From: Paenibacillaceae bacterium
Lineage (GTDB): Bacteria; Bacillota; Bacilli; Paenibacillales; NBRC-103111
Length of the DNA: 64,000 bases
NCBI GenBank assembly: GCA_029256185.1
Contig: JAQSYI010000035.1
Span: forward strand, 41,901-105,900
Direction: 5' to 3'
The position numbers and the translations under genes were made by a program. The first letter of the stretch is position 1. Each line of letters starts with the position of its first letter. This document shows positions 1 through 7,756 of the stretch, piece after piece. The notes beneath the pieces are model-generated. The model saw only the letters and a program-made list of their open reading frames with translations. It was not told the origin of the DNA and made no database searches.

Positions 1-325
1 TGGTCTGGATTACACTCATCAGGCTCCGCAGCAAAACCGACGGTTCATAAACGGAATGATAGGAATTGGAATCGGCCGGGGGATAGTAATATTGCTTCAG
101 AACATTGTTGGCCTGAATTTCCTTAAGCATCGTATCATCGATGAATTTGAGGGAGTTATCCAGAAAGGACATGGCATGGGACACGGAGACGTTATTGGCG
201 TTCTCCGCCGCTTTCCTGGACATCTCGCTTATGCTCAAGGCCGTAATCGTCAGCAGCACCAATGTGATTACGGTAAAAATCGGCAAATAGGAAAGCAGCA
301 GCCGGTTGAGCCAATGTTTGCCCAT
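1..325 (-). CDS. Membrane sensor/regulator protein, N-terminal part (runs off left edge)
   Basis: The first 108 codons of a gene that continues beyond the left edge. The protein starts MGKHWLNRLLLSYLPIF and has one strong membrane segment at about residues 9-31, followed by an extracytoplasmic stretch with helical character. A GGGAGG ribosome binding site lies at 337-342. This opening is typical of Paenibacillus two-domain regulators with a membrane sensor and a C-terminal AraC HTH, or of YesM-like sensor kinases; only the sensor end is visible, so the effector type cannot be decided. It resembles in layout the full-length AraC regulator at 43646-45925. Part of its coding sequence (107-150) recurs in decayed form at 1637-1680. 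Confidence 0.65.
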   Translation of the reverse strand, partial: MGKHWLNRLLLSYLPIFTVITLVLLTITALSISEMSRKAAENANNVSVSHAMSFLDNSLKFIDDTMLKEIQANNVLKQYYYPPADSNSYHSVYEPSVLLRSLMSVIQT

Positions 326-390
326 ACGCTCGCCGACCTCCCTCTGTATCAATTCCCGAATGGTTGGGTATCTTTACCATAGCAAATGCC

Positions 391-464
391 GGCAGCGCCG
401 GTCAATCCGCATCGTTCCGTCAATCCGCATCTTCTCTTGAGAATCGGGAAAAGCCGGCGCTGCC
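391..464 (-). terminator. GC-rich inverted repeat after the ankyrin gene
   Basis: An 11-bp perfect inverted repeat, ggcagcgccgg at 391-401 and ccggcgctgcc at 454-464, lies just past the ankyrin stop codon. The loop is long (52 bases) and no T-run follows, so terminator function is only a guess. The loop holds the 26-base motif (411-436) that is repeated at 1690-1715. Confidence 0.35.
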
Positions 465-504
465 ATGTCCAGCAAGCCGGCAAAAATTTCCGAAGACATT
501 AACC

Positions 505-1557
505 CTAATCAAAATATTCCCAATCCAGAATCCGGGTCATATAATCCCCCGGGTTTGACATAAATTGAAGCCAAGTAAAGTCCTCCATAATGGCAAAATG
601 GTCATGCTCGATATCGAAGGTGGCAAAACAACGTTCCTGCGGCAGCCATACTATCGTGCCTGTGGAGTCATAATTGTCTATGTCGTTAAGCAAGTCCACA
701 AACAGCCTGTCCTTCCATAAAGCAATGCGCACGTGATCGGGAGCAGCCAACTGGATATAGTCGACAATTCCTTCCTCCAGCCCTATTCTTTGTCCACCTA
801 ATCTGATTAAATCATCGATGACTGGCTGTGGTACCGCCAACTCAAGCAGCCTGGCTATATTCCACTCCAAATTATGCCATTCGGGAGGTTCATGGTCTTT
901 TATCCTGCGGATTAGCTCAGGATGTTCATATTCCACCGCATAATGATAGGGGCGGTAGCCCCATCTGTTGGAAATCGTCACATTCGCCCCCTTCTCCAAA
1001 AGAAACAAGGCAGTCTCAAAGCATCGGTGATGCACAGCTGCATGAAAAGGTGTTTCTTCGGCCGTAAACACGCTATCGCTGATGCGATAATTGATATCCG
1101 CCCCATGCTCCAGAAGAAGCGCAACCGTTTCCGTATCCCCGTGCATGGCAGCGCTGCGGACAGTTTTTCCGCCCAACTCGGAAATGCGGATTCCCAAACG
1201 AATGAGATGGTTGAGCATTTCCTTCTTATTCTTGGTTCGGCAAGCTTCATCAAGGACCGATTGATCAAACCGATTGATGGCATGAAGCTCCGCGCCACGA
1301 GAAGTCAGCCTATCGATCAAGTCCAGCCGTCCGCTCCGCGCCGCAGAGCAGATGGGGGGATACTCGGGATCATGGAGATCCGCTCCGTTCTCAATCAGAA
1401 ATTCGATTACGTTGAACTTATTGTTGTCAAAGGCAGCCTGAAGAGGCCGCTTTTGCCTATTGGGCATAACCTTATTCATATCCCAACCGGTTGCCAGCGC
1501 ATTCTTTAACGCGTCCAAATTCTCTTCCATCAACATACGATCAATTAGTTCATCCAA
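505..1557 (-). CDS. Ankyrin-repeat protein
   Basis: A 350-residue cytoplasmic protein without signal peptide. Residues about 35-225 are ankyrin repeats: the phrases PLQAAFDNNKFNVIEFLIEN, TETVALLLEHGADINYR and CFETALFLLEKGANVTISNR each carry the A/LLL-x-x-GA pattern. The C-terminal 120 residues are not ankyrin and end in an acidic, aromatic segment (DFTWLQFMSNPG) that I do not recognise. The start is TTG with AGGAGG about 12 bases upstream; ATG at codon 8 is an alternative. Ankyrin repeats bind proteins; the partner is unknown. It stands alone between the sensor gene and the operon at 1718-7497 and is flanked by repeated sequence, which suggests insertion or local duplication. Confidence 0.75.
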   Translation of the reverse strand: MDELIDRMLMEENLDALKNALATGWDMNKVMPNRQKRPLQAAFDNNKFNVIEFLIENGADLHDPEYPPICSAARSGRLDLIDRLTSRGAELHAINRFDQSVLDEACRTKNKKEMLNHLIRLGIRISELGGKTVRSAAMHGDTETVALLLEHGADINYRISDSVFTAEETPFHAAVHHRCFETALFLLEKGANVTISNRWGYRPYHYAVEYEHPELIRRIKDHEPPEWHNLEWNIARLLELAVPQPVIDDLIRLGGQRIGLEEGIVDYIQLAAPDHVRIALWKDRLFVDLLNDIDNYDSTGTIVWLPQERCFATFDIEHDHFAIMEDFTWLQFMSNPGDYMTRILDWEYFD

Positions 1558-1636
1558 AAGAATTCATCTCCTCCTGAGCATCTTTACCTACACCCACCGG
1601 ATAAAAGCTTTATGGGCCATCTTAACCTCGTTATCC

Positions 1637-1715
1637 GTTGGCCTGAGTTTCCTTTAGCATCGTATCATCGATGGATTTGAGAGATTTACATCGTTCCGGC
1701 AATCCGTATCTTCTC
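1637..1715. repeat. Decayed copy of sequence from 107-436
   Basis: Bases 1637-1680 match 107-150 with 3 differences in 44, and 1690-1715 match 411-436 with 2 differences in 26. The order is conserved but about 260 bases between the two blocks are missing. This is a partial, deleted duplicate of the 5' part of the sensor gene and its upstream region, on the other side of the ankyrin gene. Confidence 0.75.
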
Positions 1716-1717
1716 CA

Positions 1718-2041
1718 TTAACCCACCGTCACAAGAAAAATGACGATGGCGATAACAGCCACAATCAGGGCCAACAGAGACAGGGTAAAGAAGTACATGA
1801 TAGGAACCCGAAGCCAATCTGTCAGGCTCAGGCTGCTGCCGAACGGTATTCTCATTGTAATAAAAAATAAAATCACCAAAATCCCATAAACGAGAAGAAA
1901 GCTGTCACCCAGAAGCTTGTCATGATGGGCATCCGTAATATTAAAATTATCCATAAACACAAGAAAAAGATTCACCGGGGTCATAATTACAATGGCTACT
2001 ATGCCTGCCGGGTACATAAATCTCCTTACTCGCTCATGCAT
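1718..2041 (-). CDS. Small integral membrane protein, last gene of lipase-VWA operon
   Basis: A 107-residue hydrophobic protein with three predicted membrane segments (about residues 11-30, 46-63 and 78-106). The N-terminus MHERVRRFMYP is basic, which points to an inside N-terminus. Its start overlaps the end of the preceding membrane-protein gene by 8 bases, so the two are probably translationally coupled. I do not recognise the family. As the last gene of the operon it may form a small membrane complex with the 238-residue protein upstream. Confidence 0.65.
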   Translation of the reverse strand: MHERVRRFMYPAGIVAIVIMTPVNLFLVFMDNFNITDAHHDKLLGDSFLLVYGILVILFFITMRIPFGSSLSLTDWLRVPIMYFFTLSLLALIVAVIAIVIFLVTVG

Positions 2042-2750
2042 ACAATTCCTCCTTTACACTCTCGGTGCGGCAACGGCCCGCCCGGGATAGCCTCACAGCG
2101 GTCAGCCCCAGATACGGAACTACTATGGAAGCCCAATTGGCGGCCATAAAAGAGCCGGGCTCTGTTCTTAGCATCAAGAGCCCTCTCCAGCCGAACAAGT
2201 GGATAAGCAGCACATAAACGGTTATCATGATAACACCCGGAGCAAGGGCGAAGCCTTCTTCTCCAACGTCTCCAGCCAGGACCAACAGAAAGAGGATGAC
2301 CGCCATGCCCCAATAAACCGTCAAACGTGTCCCAAGGAGCAAGGCTATGAGCGTAGCGGTCATCAAACAGGCCGGAAGCCAATGCAGCCTTAGCTTCGTT
2401 TGGAGCTGTATAAGAGAGCGTGTCAATCTCCGCGGAAGCATGAATCGCGGATTAATCCACACCATAATCATAATGGCAAAGAAGGGAAGCAGGAATTCGG
2501 CTCCAACCTCTGCAAGCTTACTGCCGCTAAAGCGATAAAACGTCCATAATCCAAATATTGTAAATATTCCCAAGGTAGACAGGACCTTCAGACTGTACCG
2601 GCCGCTAGATACGCAATAAATCAGATAGAGCATCAGGACCGATGCACCAGCCTGCATATCAGCAAGGAACGATAGGACAGAAGCGAGGAGCGCTGTCCAG
2701 ACGGCACTTGGCTCGATACTGGAAAAAATGATTCGGCCAATCCCCTTCAT
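2034..2750 (-). CDS. Integral membrane protein of lipase-VWA operon
   Basis: A 238-residue protein with about six to seven hydrophobic segments spread over residues 15-225. One intervening loop is strongly basic (PRRLTRSLIQLQTKLRLHW, about 105-123). No catalytic motif is visible and the family is not recognised. The ATG shares one base with the stop of the lipase-VWA gene (TAATG arrangement at 2750), which is strong evidence for translational coupling and joint function with it. It could be a membrane partner or an anchor for the secreted lipase-VWA protein. Confidence 0.7.
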   Translation of the reverse strand: MKGIGRIIFSSIEPSAVWTALLASVLSFLADMQAGASVLMLYLIYCVSSGRYSLKVLSTLGIFTIFGLWTFYRFSGSKLAEVGAEFLLPFFAIMIMVWINPRFMLPRRLTRSLIQLQTKLRLHWLPACLMTATLIALLLGTRLTVYWGMAVILFLLVLAGDVGEEGFALAPGVIMITVYVLLIHLFGWRGLLMLRTEPGSFMAANWASIVVPYLGLTAVRLSRAGRCRTESVKEELYA

Positions 2751-5437
2751 TAGAACAGCACCTCCGTGATCTCATCCCACATATTCCGTCCTTTTTGCCA
2801 GAGCCACTTCACTTCCCCCCGGATGGTTTCGATTACTCCATTATTCGGTGTCAGCATCCGCTCTGACTGAATAGAGCGGTTCCCGGTAAGATCGATGCTG
2901 ATTCTGTGCTCCGCTTCATCCTCCGGCAGCTTGAACTCCACTTTATAAGTATAGGATTGCATATTGGATACATCATTGTACAATTCCTCCAGATCGCCAA
3001 CTGACTTGGTGAAGTAGGCTCTGCCATTGGTCAAATTACCCAGTTGTTCAAGCGTCTTCTTATGTACATTGCCAAGCCCAATCGGGTAAAGAGACACATT
3101 GTTCCGGTTCGCTGCTTGCACCGCTTGCTCCAATGTGGCAGAATTCACGGAATTCTGCCCATCTGTCATAACCAGCAGCTTCTTACTGCCTTCTTCCTGC
3201 GAGAGCAGATTTACTCCTGCCAGAATGGATTGATACAACGCCGTTCCTCCGGAAATATTAGAGCTTACCGACTTCTTCGCACTGTCATAATTCGTTGTCA
3301 GGGGAGAAAATACGAATGGGTCGTCTGCGAAACCGATTACTCCAATTTTCCCCTTGGAGTTCTGTCCCAAATTTCCAATAAACCGTTCTGCCATATACTT
3401 GGATACCTTCTTCGGCTCTCCGTCCATACTGCCGGAATAGTCCAGCTCCAGCACCATGCTGCCCGCTGATTGAATACTGGATTGCGAGACTGTCAGCAAG
3501 TGGTTAAAGGGCTTGTCATCGAGCCGGATCAGGAAATCATCCTTGCTGAAATCGCCGGTCTCTGAACCGCTGCTTCGATTCATTACCCGAAAGGTCTGTA
3601 CAACCCGTCTCCCGGTTTGTTCCGTTTTTAATAATTCAACCAGATACGGCGCTTGGGGAATTTCTTCAGCTTGTTCCGTTCCACAGCTTACCTCCAGTTC
3701 CCGTGAGGCAACGATCAGATAATCCCGCACCTTGCTGCTGGTCTTAAGCTTATACTGGGCCTGGTAGCCGGAATAATCGCCGGGTTGAAGGAGCAATGTC
3801 TCCGTGCTGCTCCAGGCCTGATAGTGATCCCGCTTCATAATCCGCACTGCAGCAGGAGAATCGGATTTCAGATTTAATATGAACTCCTGAGACTTTGTCC
3901 GGTCCACCGGGTATGCAACAACCAGCCTCCCCGTCTTGGATGGACTCTTCTGGAGGTCCATGGGCAGCAGCAACTCCTTGTCATTGAGTCCTGTTAACGG
4001 ATGGTCATACTCCGCCCGGATAACCTTCGTCTCTTTCATCTGATCGGAGTGAAAGATGTAATCCCCCTGTTTGATCTGAACATAGGAGGCCAGGGAGAGA
4101 TTTTTGGTTCTTGGGATAATCTCCACATTCCTGTCGATCATCCGCTCACTCTCGGTTACATAATTGGTCAATCTGGCACTGCTCAGCGGAACAACGGAAT
4201 CATGGGGTTCATTGTCATAAGCGCTCTTGTTGGCGGAGAGCTGATCTATTAATAAGCGTTCATACTTGGCCACCGTCGCAAGTGTAATATATTGGGGAAC
4301 ATACTGGCCTTTTTCAATACGCTGCAGACGCGTCCGGGATTCCTCTATCCATAAATGATGAAGCCACAGGTTGGAAATCACCTTGCCGTACTGCAGTTTC
4401 CCGTCTTCCTCCACACTGACCCCCAGGTGAAAGCGTTCATACATCAACCGGTCCTGCACAATATTTTTGGCTGAAGCTTTCTGTCTATCCCCTACAATCA
4501 GTTCTACTAAATATCCAATTTGGTTGTCCTTAAACTCTTGCATTTCAGACTTCAATTCATTGATGGCTGTCGATTCATCCATAACACCGCTGTCAATGAG
4601 GCCCTTTGTTAGTGGAGCATCCACATTAATAGCGCTGACAAGCACTCTGTCTCTGCCGGTTAATAGCTTGGCATATTCCTCCAAGGCTCCACTGTATCTG
4701 TAATCTACCGCGGAGGGCAGAGGCTCTGTTCCCATGCTCCTGTTTAATGGAGCTGCCTTTTCCTTCTGCCTCTCCGTTATGCTGCGGATGACCTCCGGAT
4801 GCTCTTGTACCAGCCAAGCTTCGTACCCCATATAGAGAGGACCGCCATCAAACAGATCAAACAGCTCCCTTATATACTGCTCGTATAATTGCTTATATCT
4901 CTGCACATCCGGATGGTTCACCCCGCCGCTCCAGTATTCCTCCGGCTCATCAATCATGCTCGTGACCCGGTTTAACAGAGCCACGGGCGCACCGTGATTG
5001 GGGGTCCCTACAAATAGGACTCTTCTCACTCGATCATACATAGCCGGATGCCTGCTCAGATACTCACGGGTCAGTAAACCGCCCATGCTATGAACCACAA
5101 TATCAAACCTGCTGTCGGCAGGAAGACCCTTGAGCAGCTCTGCAACGGCCTTTTCATAGATTTCCTGCACCCTATATGAGGTTATATCATTACGATTATA
5201 AACGCTATAGTCCAGACTCTTGACTTTGACACCCAATGTCTGCACATATTGATAAAAGGGGGTCTCCTCCCATGACGTCCCTTTATCGTTATATCCGTGG
5301 ACAAACAGCTTCGGAACAGGCTCCATCATAGTATAGGAGGATTCATCTGCAAGCTCCGCTCCAGAAGCGGGCGAAACAGGCAGCACAATTGCAACGGATA
5401 CGCATAAGGTGATCATTAAGCCCATCATTGACTTCAC
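2750..5437 (-). CDS. Secreted alpha/beta-hydrolase (lipase-like) fused to a von Willebrand A domain
   Basis: An 895-residue exported protein: signal peptide about 1-27, then an alpha/beta-hydrolase with the oxyanion HG motif (KLFVHGYN, about 43-50) and a nucleophile elbow HSMGG (Ser117), the arrangement of triacylglycerol lipases and PGAP1-like esterases. After a long central region of beta-rich sequence comes a VWA domain: MIDAS DxSxS (Asp666, Ser668, Ser670), a following Thr near 732 and the TDGQ Asp near 759. VWA domains bind proteins through a metal ion. The start is GTG with AGGAGGAG five bases before; ATG codons 4 and 5 are weaker choices. It is central in an operon of zinc-ribbon and membrane proteins. 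The enzyme-plus-adhesion fusion suggests an esterase targeted to a surface partner; substrate unknown. Confidence 0.8.
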   Translation of the reverse strand: MKSMMGLMITLCVSVAIVLPVSPASGAELADESSYTMMEPVPKLFVHGYNDKGTSWEETPFYQYVQTLGVKVKSLDYSVYNRNDITSYRVQEIYEKAVAELLKGLPADSRFDIVVHSMGGLLTREYLSRHPAMYDRVRRVLFVGTPNHGAPVALLNRVTSMIDEPEEYWSGGVNHPDVQRYKQLYEQYIRELFDLFDGGPLYMGYEAWLVQEHPEVIRSITERQKEKAAPLNRSMGTEPLPSAVDYRYSGALEEYAKLLTGRDRVLVSAINVDAPLTKGLIDSGVMDESTAINELKSEMQEFKDNQIGYLVELIVGDRQKASAKNIVQDRLMYERFHLGVSVEEDGKLQYGKVISNLWLHHLWIEESRTRLQRIEKGQYVPQYITLATVAKYERLLIDQLSANKSAYDNEPHDSVVPLSSARLTNYVTESERMIDRNVEIIPRTKNLSLASYVQIKQGDYIFHSDQMKETKVIRAEYDHPLTGLNDKELLLPMDLQKSPSKTGRLVVAYPVDRTKSQEFILNLKSDSPAAVRIMKRDHYQAWSSTETLLLQPGDYSGYQAQYKLKTSSKVRDYLIVASRELEVSCGTEQAEEIPQAPYLVELLKTEQTGRRVVQTFRVMNRSSGSETGDFSKDDFLIRLDDKPFNHLLTVSQSSIQSAGSMVLELDYSGSMDGEPKKVSKYMAERFIGNLGQNSKGKIGVIGFADDPFVFSPLTTNYDSAKKSVSSNISGGTALYQSILAGVNLLSQEEGSKKLLVMTDGQNSVNSATLEQAVQAANRNNVSLYPIGLGNVHKKTLEQLGNLTNGRAYFTKSVGDLEELYNDVSNMQSYTYKVEFKLPEDEAEHRISIDLTGNRSIQSERMLTPNNGVIETIRGEVKWLWQKGRNMWDEITEVLF

Positions 5438-5462
5438 AGGCTCCTCCTGTCTGGCTGCATAC

Positions 5463-6176
5463 CTAGGAATTCACAACGTATTTCATGTTAATAGTTTCCC
5501 ATAGTCCATAATTGGTGATCACTATTTTGGAGCGGACCATGCTTCCTGACTCATCGGATGTTTTATCGAACACAGCCTTCTCCCCCGGAAGCAGTTCCTT
5601 GATCTGACTGTCGAACTCCACCCGAATGGCGCCTGAATCTCCCGCAGCTGTAACCTTCATGACCTGATTATTAAACAAGCGGCATTCATTATGATACGCC
5701 TGATCATCGGAATTTTGATGCTGGATGGACTCCAGCCGGAAGTTCAACTCCCTGGCTGATTTGTAGATGCTTTGCTTAATAAAAACGTCCAGCGAGTTAA
5801 CATCATGAATCAACAGCAAATTATCATTGGGGGCTGGAACGAGCTGTTCCTCCGCAAAGTATAACGATTGCGTCTTCGGGTTCATAGTAACTCCATACTC
5901 CCCTTGATTCCCATACCCTCTTCCCAGGTACAAGTGGGAATTAAGCTCTCCGACATGAACCACAGTCATTTTTTTATGGAAGGTTAACCGGTTCTCCACC
6001 CTTTGCTCCTCTTCATGCCATTGGCGGTTATATTCCTCTTCCAGGTGTTGGGCATCCGCAGCAGACGCCTGCTTCCTTGCCAAGCGGGAGGAGATATCGT
6101 CTTCGAATTGAAAAAAGATTCCTGCCGCTATCAGCACGACTACGAATGCGCCAATGGCTATGATGCGGGACCACAT
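5463..6176 (-). CDS. Membrane-anchored extracytoplasmic protein
   Basis: A 237-residue protein with one N-terminal membrane anchor (MWSRIIAIGAFVVVLIAAG) followed by a charged helical stretch rich in Glu, Arg and Gln (about residues 25-65), a likely coiled coil, and a soluble domain I do not recognise. An upstream in-frame ATG would give 271 residues but lacks a ribosome binding site; the chosen ATG at 6176 has GAGAGGGG about 8 bases upstream and places the anchor at the terminus. It lies 25 bases before the lipase-VWA gene in the same operon, so it is probably exported and may act with it. Confidence 0.65.
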   Translation of the reverse strand: MWSRIIAIGAFVVVLIAAGIFFQFEDDISSRLARKQASAADAQHLEEEYNRQWHEEEQRVENRLTFHKKMTVVHVGELNSHLYLGRGYGNQGEYGVTMNPKTQSLYFAEEQLVPAPNDNLLLIHDVNSLDVFIKQSIYKSARELNFRLESIQHQNSDDQAYHNECRLFNNQVMKVTAAGDSGAIRVEFDSQIKELLPGEKAVFDKTSDESGSMVRSKIVITNYGLWETINMKYVVNS

Positions 6177-6199
6177 ATCCCTATCCCCTCTCTGTGTGA

Positions 6200-6481
6200 T
6201 TAATACCAGATTTGAATGATCGTGTATAGAAAGAACAACATGAACAGGATCATATAGGCAGCGGTGGGCATCGACCAAAACGGAATCGTTCCGGCAAGCG
6301 GGGAAGCAAGTTCATCCACCACTGGTTCACTTATTGTCTCTTCATCACTCGATGAGTGCTCCTCCGGGATTGCCTGAGTGTCAATATCCGGCAGTGCCGC
6401 TTCAAACAACGGGTTGCCGCAGCGGGTACAAAACCTGCCGGTCTGTGAACACCCGCAGTCCCCGCAAACCCTGGCTTCCAT
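6200..6481 (-). CDS. Zinc-ribbon protein with C-terminal membrane anchor
   Basis: A 93-residue protein. Residues 6-24 carry CGDCGCSQTGRFCTRCGNPL, two CxxC knuckles of a zinc ribbon. Residues about 25-60 are acidic and low complexity, and the last 22 residues are a hydrophobic tail anchor (MILFMLFFLYTIIQIWY). The topology puts the zinc ribbon in the cytoplasm. Such tail-anchored zinc ribbons usually mediate protein contacts rather than catalysis. It is one of two zinc-ribbon proteins in this operon. Confidence 0.7.
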   Translation of the reverse strand: MEARVCGDCGCSQTGRFCTRCGNPLFEAALPDIDTQAIPEEHSSSDEETISEPVVDELASPLAGTIPFWSMPTAAYMILFMLFFLYTIIQIWY

Positions 6482-6613
6482 AATCCCCTACCCCCTTCCC
6501 GGCAAATAAGCGTACAAATAGGCGCACCCGGCACAGAAAGGTTCCATCTCCCTCTCCGCGGTTAACAGGAGCGCCGAATCATGAGAGACACCCGTTAGGC
6601 TGAAAAACGCCAG

Positions 6614-6988
6614 CTAGTTTTCCTGGGTCGCCTCATATTTCATAAACCAGTATCCAATAACAATATAGAGGGCAGCTTCAATGACCTGATACAGCGAGAA
6701 CGTTCTGAAGGGAAACAGAATGAAGAAGGCATAGCCCCACAACGCATAAGGAAGATACTTCTTATTAGGAGCGGCCAAGGTCAGGAAAATGCCAAGAAAA
6801 AATGCGTAATGGCCCACTGTAAACAAAATAGAAACGTATTTTCTCAATTGAAGCAAAACATCATACAGAAGCAGCGAGCCTAATCCGCCAAACAAAATGT
6901 AAAGATAAAACGGCAGCAGCACTTGCACCAACCGGTACGAATGCACCCAGATAGCGTATTCCTTCATCACATTGGAAAATTGCTTCAT
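6614..6988 (-). CDS. Small polytopic membrane protein
   Basis: A 124-residue protein with four predicted membrane segments (about residues 15-35, 40-65, 70-90 and 95-115). The long upstream extension to 7084 overlaps the zinc-ribbon gene and looks non-native, so ATG at 6988 is preferred; an AAGGGGG motif lies about 13 bases before it, rather far. The first residues MKQFSNVMKEYAIWVHSYR form a short cytoplasmic helix. Family not recognised. It sits between the two zinc-ribbon genes. Confidence 0.6.
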   Translation of the reverse strand: MKQFSNVMKEYAIWVHSYRLVQVLLPFYLYILFGGLGSLLLYDVLLQLRKYVSILFTVGHYAFFLGIFLTLAAPNKKYLPYALWGYAFFILFPFRTFSLYQVIEAALYIVIGYWFMKYEATQEN

Positions 6989-7011
6989 TAATATTATTAA
7001 TCCCCCTTTAC

Positions 7012-7497
7012 TTAAGAAACTGCTGCGCCGCAATCTCCGCAGAATTGAGCATCCGGCTCCAAAACAGATTGGCAGGCAGCACATTGAACCGTATTCTCCG
7101 CTGCTGCGCTCTCCTGGCCGGTCTGGGCAGGGTCGTCTTTGGGCTCAGCTTCAAACTTATGTCCGCAAAAGGAGCAAAACTTCGTCTCTAAAGGAACGAT
7201 TCTGCCGCAGATGCAGTCCTTTTCATTCTTCACCTCCTTGATCTTCAGCTCAACTGCAGCAATCTCCTTCTGCAGTTCAGCAATCTGTTCACACATGGAG
7301 ATAACTGCCGATTCCGCATTGGCAAAATCATTCGCCAGATACGATTGATAAATCGACTCTCCGATGGTTTGATGCAATTTATCAATCTCTCTTTTCTTCG
7401 AATGAATCTGAGCGCTTAGCCGGTTAACCTCAACCGTTTCTTTTGCCTTCTCCGCAGCCTTGGCCGCTCCTTCTTGCACTTTCTTAAAGAAACTCAT
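7012..7497 (-). CDS. Coiled-coil protein with double zinc ribbon, first gene of lipase-VWA operon
   Basis: A 161-residue soluble protein. Residues about 1-90 are a helical coiled coil (MSFFKKVQEGAAKAAEKAKE, then regular heptads such as AELQKEIAAVELKIKEVKNE). Two zinc-ribbon knuckle pairs follow: CICG...CSFCG (about 94-112) and CAAC...CGDCG (about 139-157). This layout is known from Firmicute zinc-ribbon domain proteins of unknown role. The start ATG has GGGAGG at good distance. It heads the operon that runs down to 1718; the second ribbon CGDCGAAVS resembles the ribbon of the tail-anchored protein at 6200. Confidence 0.7.
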   Translation of the reverse strand: MSFFKKVQEGAAKAAEKAKETVEVNRLSAQIHSKKREIDKLHQTIGESIYQSYLANDFANAESAVISMCEQIAELQKEIAAVELKIKEVKNEKDCICGRIVPLETKFCSFCGHKFEAEPKDDPAQTGQESAAAENTVQCAACQSVLEPDAQFCGDCGAAVS

Positions 7498-7602
7498 ACC
7501 GCCATTCCTCCCATGTAAGATCGTATTAGAATGAAATATTACTGATCTTCCAACATATGCACACTTTACAGTCTGATGCCAAAAGACCTAAAAACTAGTT
7601 AC

Positions 7603-7631
7603 ATTATACACGAAATAGTCCGCTAATTCTA
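7603..7631 (-). promoter_or_regulatory. Candidate promoter of the zinc-ribbon/lipase-VWA operon
   Basis: A perfect TATAAT lies at 7603-7608 on the minus strand, about 105 bases before the first start codon. The matching -35 position (7626-7631, TAGAAT) is poor, so the promoter either needs an activator or uses another element. Confidence 0.4.
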
Positions 7632-7714
7632 CATAATTTTACCTATTTATTTATGGTTTGGCACTAATAGAACAGGGAGAAAAGCCACTGGACAAGCTTG
7701 CGTCAATAAAAAAT

Positions 7715-7744
7715 AGTTATTACAGAGCTTCTTCTGTAATAACT
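7715..7744 (-). terminator. Strong terminator after the VOC gene
   Basis: A 12-bp perfect stem (AGTTATTACAGA at 7715-7726, complement at 7733-7744) with a 6-base loop. It has T-runs on both sides, so it can stop transcription of the VOC gene leftward and also works on the plus strand. Confidence 0.85.
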
Positions 7745-7756
7745 GTTTTTTTCCAG

